Source of the DNA: Heterodera schachtii
Taxonomy: Eukaryota > Nematoda > Chromadorea > Rhabditida > Heteroderidae
DNA: 64,000 nucleotides
Direction of reading: 5' to 3'
NCBI GenBank assembly: GCA_023374025.1
Contig: SIJG01000015.1
Coordinates: 1,716,697 to 1,780,696 of the forward strand
Position numbers and translations under genes: made by a program. Below are positions 60,995-64,000 of this stretch, piece by piece; the stretch's first letter is position 1, and every line of letters begins with the position of its first letter. The notes below the pieces were generated by a model. The model was not told where the DNA came from. It ran no database searches and saw nothing but the letters and a program-made list of their open reading frames with translations.

Positions 60995-61450
60995 CTTAAA
61001 AGCACAAAATTTCATGGAAAAGTCACAAAAATGAGGAGAGAAAAAGGAATAATTGCCGAAAAGAAAATGATCGGTCAATCGCGGGAAAAATGGGAAAAGC
61101 GGAAGCAAAAGAATTAGGGAAAAAGAGCGGACGGAACGTCGCGTCTGAGGCGAACATCGCCCGTCCGTCTGTCGGCGCGTCTCCGCAAATTCTCGACACG
61201 CGCAGCACGAGACAAATTTTTGAAGAAAAATATAAATGAATATTTAATAAACGAGATGAATTAATTACCCAAAGAATTAGTCCATGACCAAAGACAAATG
61301 TCCGCACTTTCCATTATTTTTGAGAAATTCGAATCATTACCCAAACAAATTTATTGACAATTTACTAATAAATATATGCTTAAAAAAGAATTAATAATTG
61401 TCTTTCTTTTGCTTATGCCCATTAAAATTCGTCCATCAATTGTAAGCATT
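60995..61450. other. intergenic, no gene seen
   Basis: A GC-richer patch (61130-61210) gives a minus frame at 61023-61307 without coding character. Otherwise AT-rich 3' flank of the third lectin gene. Confidence 0.35.
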
Positions 61451-64000
61451 TTAAAATTGAATTGTTTTTTTGCAAATTGCGCCTGTCATTTGAATTTCGC
61501 AGCGCGCGTCGTTCCATCGGCCTTCTGCATTTAGCATGTGCACGCACTCCTCTTTTGCGCCGGCTAAGTCAATTAAACATAATTTTAAAAATGTAAATCG
61601 ATTTTCTAAATTAGCTTTTTATTAATTAAAAAACTTTTTCAATGTAACAATAGTCAAACCAACTTGGGTCAGTGTATTTGTTGGTGCCCGAGGGTTGTCC
61701 TGCTGCCCATGGCGCTGTGTTTCTTGACGCAGCAGTTGTAATTTCGGGCTATTTGTTTGTTTTTGTTTTTTAATTATTAATTAATTATATTTTCACTTAC
61801 AACATTGCCAAATATTGCTGCCGAACCGTTTGTCCATGTGCTTTGGTAGCGATTTCCGACGCGGACACGGCGAAGACCGATCCTGAGAAATAAAAACATT
61901 ATAATTTGTGGGATTAGCCCATTAAAAAATAATTAATTCAACCAAAAAGTGTTGAAAATTGGTGATGCCAAATTATATGTTTGAAGTGAACGGGCAAGCG
62001 GCCGGGTAATAATTTGTGCAATAAGCCGATTTTCGGCCTCATCCGAAATACTGACGAGTTGCGCTTGCGAGTCTTCGGCACTACAAGCGGACACCGCTTG
62101 ACTAAAGCGGAAATATTTATTTAAATAAAGACAAGCTTAATAAAATAAATGGATAAGATATTTTATGAGTTTTGCCATTTGAATATTACAAAATCAATTA
62201 CGCCCTTGGATAAATAAAGGTTAATTTAATTTTCAACTCGGAGTCTTTATTCATTCAAGGAATTATCACATTTTTTATAAAAAGTCTAAAGGATTTGGTT
62301 TCCCAGCGATGGCGACAGGTGCCGTCGAGAAATCTTGAAAATTTAGTGTAATTTAGGTAATAGTTAAGTCGGTGCTAGGACGAAGTTACAAAAGTACAAA
62401 AGTATCAATGTTCGTAATAATTAAATTTAATTATTATTTTAATTTTATTTGATAAATAATAATCATAACTTAGCTTAAACTTAATAAAATTAATCAATCT
62501 AGCTATTGCAAGATAGATCTACGTAACCTCTAATATATATTATAATTTTTTAAAAATCTAGCAAAAATTTATAAAAAGTTGTAACCAAAAAGCTCGAAAA
62601 AGTTAGACTCAACAATTTTGACCCTAACTTTTTTTAAATTCAATAAAATTTTTCGAAATTTAAATACAGAAATCTTTGGGCTATTTGTTCATATCAAGTG
62701 CAGTGTGAATTAATTTAAGTTTGAACAATTTTAATGCATTTAAGCGACCTCACATTTTTTGATGACCATTTAAATATGACACTATTTATTTGTTCATAAC
62801 TTTTTCCGAAAACAATCAAATTTTAATTTTGTTTATATAATTAGATAGCCCAAAGATTTCTCAGTTATTCAGTTAAATTTCGAAAAATTTTATTGAATTT
62901 CAAGTTATGGTCAGAATTGTTTAGTCTAAATTTTTCGAGCTTTTTTGCTTACAAGTTTTTGTAAATTTTTGTGAAATTTATAAAAAATATAATATAATAG
63001 AGGATATGTAGAGCTACATCGTAATACCTTAGCAAATAAAATAATAATTAAATTTAAATATTTCAATCATTGATACTTTTCTAACTTCGGCTCACCACGG
63101 TTAAGTCTGCCTCCCCTCTTTTCGAAAAAAAATGTATTCGTATCAAAAGCCTTGAAAATATTCGTTTGTCTAGAGGGGGGGGGGGGGGGGGGGGCTTTCA
63201 GGACGACTGACCACGAATAATGGCACTATTCTGGCCATTTCCAACTCCGGGCCCGAATTCTAACACAAAGTCTAAAAACCAAAATTGAAATCGACAGTAC
63301 CCCGTAGATTGATCTCATAGGTTTTAGGGGCGATCGACCCCTCCGCCCCCCTCCTTTTTAACGTATGAATGATCGATCTGCACTTCACCAACAGATATGT
63401 TACACTGGGCCTTAGCCCCGCGGAATGGCTCCGACCCATCGGTCGGCTGAGGAGGAGGGCAGCCATGGGAGTGATGACTGATTGATCCCTGGCTTGATAA
63501 TCCATCGCTTATAAGTGGGCCCCGAGATGGCCGTTCCAAAAGAGGTTTCATATTGGCTTAATCTTCGTCTCAATGGCCCAGTTACTTCTCCTCTCGTTGG
63601 AGTGGTGACTTTTCTCTTTTCTGTCACTTACGTCCCATTCATCAGTCCCTCGATCACTTTGTAGCATTTGCCACTGGAAATGGTCCATCCAAAACCATTG
63701 CACCGCGAAACACTCGGATTGCACAAATCGAAGGCCGAAGACGGGAAAACGACGGCATTCGACACGACCGTGCCGCTGCTTCCAACCGACTGAGCTGCTT
63801 TTTTGCAAATTGCGCCTGTCATTTGAATTTCGCAGCGCGCGTCGTTCCATCGGCCTTCTGCATTTAGCATGTGCACGCACTCCTCTTTTGCGCCGGCTAA
63901 GTCAATTAAACATAATTTAAAAAATGTAAATCGATTTTCTAAATTAGCTTTTTATTAATTGAAGAACTTTTTCAATTGTTACAATACTCAAACCAACTTG
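61451..64000 (-). CDS. C-type lectin gene, 5' part cut by the right edge
   Basis: The 3' end of a third lectin gene. From the edge: the last bases of a lectin exon (63998-64000), then (about 63899-63641) AGAKEECVHMLNAEGRWNDA and a linker KKAAQSVGSSGTVVSNAVVF, then CNGFGWTISSGKCYKVIEGL. A 1.5-kb intron follows. The exon at 62105-61965 gives SACSAEDSQAQLVSISDEAE, then VGNRYQSTWTNGSAAIFGN, then PEITTAASRNTAPW with QPSGTNKYTDPS. The last exon is ECVHMLNAEGRWNDARCEIQ..KKTIQF, with the stop at 61451. At least two lectin domains in one protein, as in the mucin-like gene. The linker is almost identical to that gene's, so the two are recent duplicates. The large intron holds a foldback element and a C/G-rich patch. 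Confidence 0.75.
62371..63099. mobile_element. Long inverted-repeat (foldback) element with 8-bp target duplication
   Basis: The two halves are imperfect inverted copies over some 250-300 bp (for example CAAAAGTATCAATG on the left and its inverse at 63065; CCCAAAGATTTCT matched by AGAAATCTTTGGG). GTTAAGTC at 62363-62370 and 63100-63107 flanks it. It lies in the large intron of the third lectin gene. Non-coding. Confidence 0.75.

Noticed and set aside
63272..63627. Minus-strand frames near the right edge that might be a retrotransposon protein.
   Set aside because: No motif could be recognised. They lie in a lectin intron and one merely reads through a splice site.

Overview
The window is eukaryotic, AT-rich nuclear DNA from a nematode, most likely a plant-parasitic cyst nematode (Heterodera/Globodera type). 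The reasons are dense small genes with many short introns, a high share of secreted-protein genes, several introns that only work with GC-AG splice sites, outron-like acceptors just upstream of start codons, and Arf-related GTPase, TFIIF-beta and legumain genes with clear animal homology. I made these calls by reading the sequence. Exon joins rest on reading frame, phase and homology, not on transcripts.

Layout. 0.1-5.4 kb: two housekeeping genes on the minus strand, an ARFRP1-like Golgi GTPase with a large insertion and the TFIIF beta subunit (RAP30). 7.1-8.9 kb: a small helical protein, a degenerate RING gene and a secreted protein, all minus. 10.1-14.9 kb: a four-helix membrane protein and a rhodopsin-like 7TM receptor, plus strand. 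15.5-18.1 kb: a LIM-domain protein, a secreted fascin-like beta-trefoil gene and a tiny 65-residue secreted peptide gene. 18.9-22.0 kb: a secreted legumain. 22.8 kb: tRNA-Lys(UUU).

23.3-35.5 kb holds the most striking locus. It appears to be one 21-exon gene whose first exon encodes a signal peptide and whose last exons encode a complete poly(A)-polymerase-type nucleotidyltransferase, with all three catalytic aspartates. In between lie roughly 1,950 residues of unrecognised helical and charged sequence. It is followed by further orphan secreted genes (36.8-37.9 minus, 39.1-41.9 plus, 42.2-43.1 plus), so 23-43 kb looks like a secretory or effector-like island.

43.4-64 kb is a C-type lectin cluster on the minus strand. 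It has a single-domain proline-rich lectin, a mucin-like lectin carrying about 115 copies of a 39-bp (13-codon) Ser/Thr repeat followed by two near-identical lectin domains, and a third lectin running off the right edge.

Throughout, and most densely at 51-63 kb and in introns, there are hAT-like non-autonomous transposons. I could place ten with 8-bp target duplications, several of them nested. Six carry the same internal GC-rich hairpin module although their ends and subterminal repeat arrays differ completely. This swapping of subterminal repeats around a shared core, and the secreted poly(A)-polymerase-like giant gene, are the two observations I rank highest.
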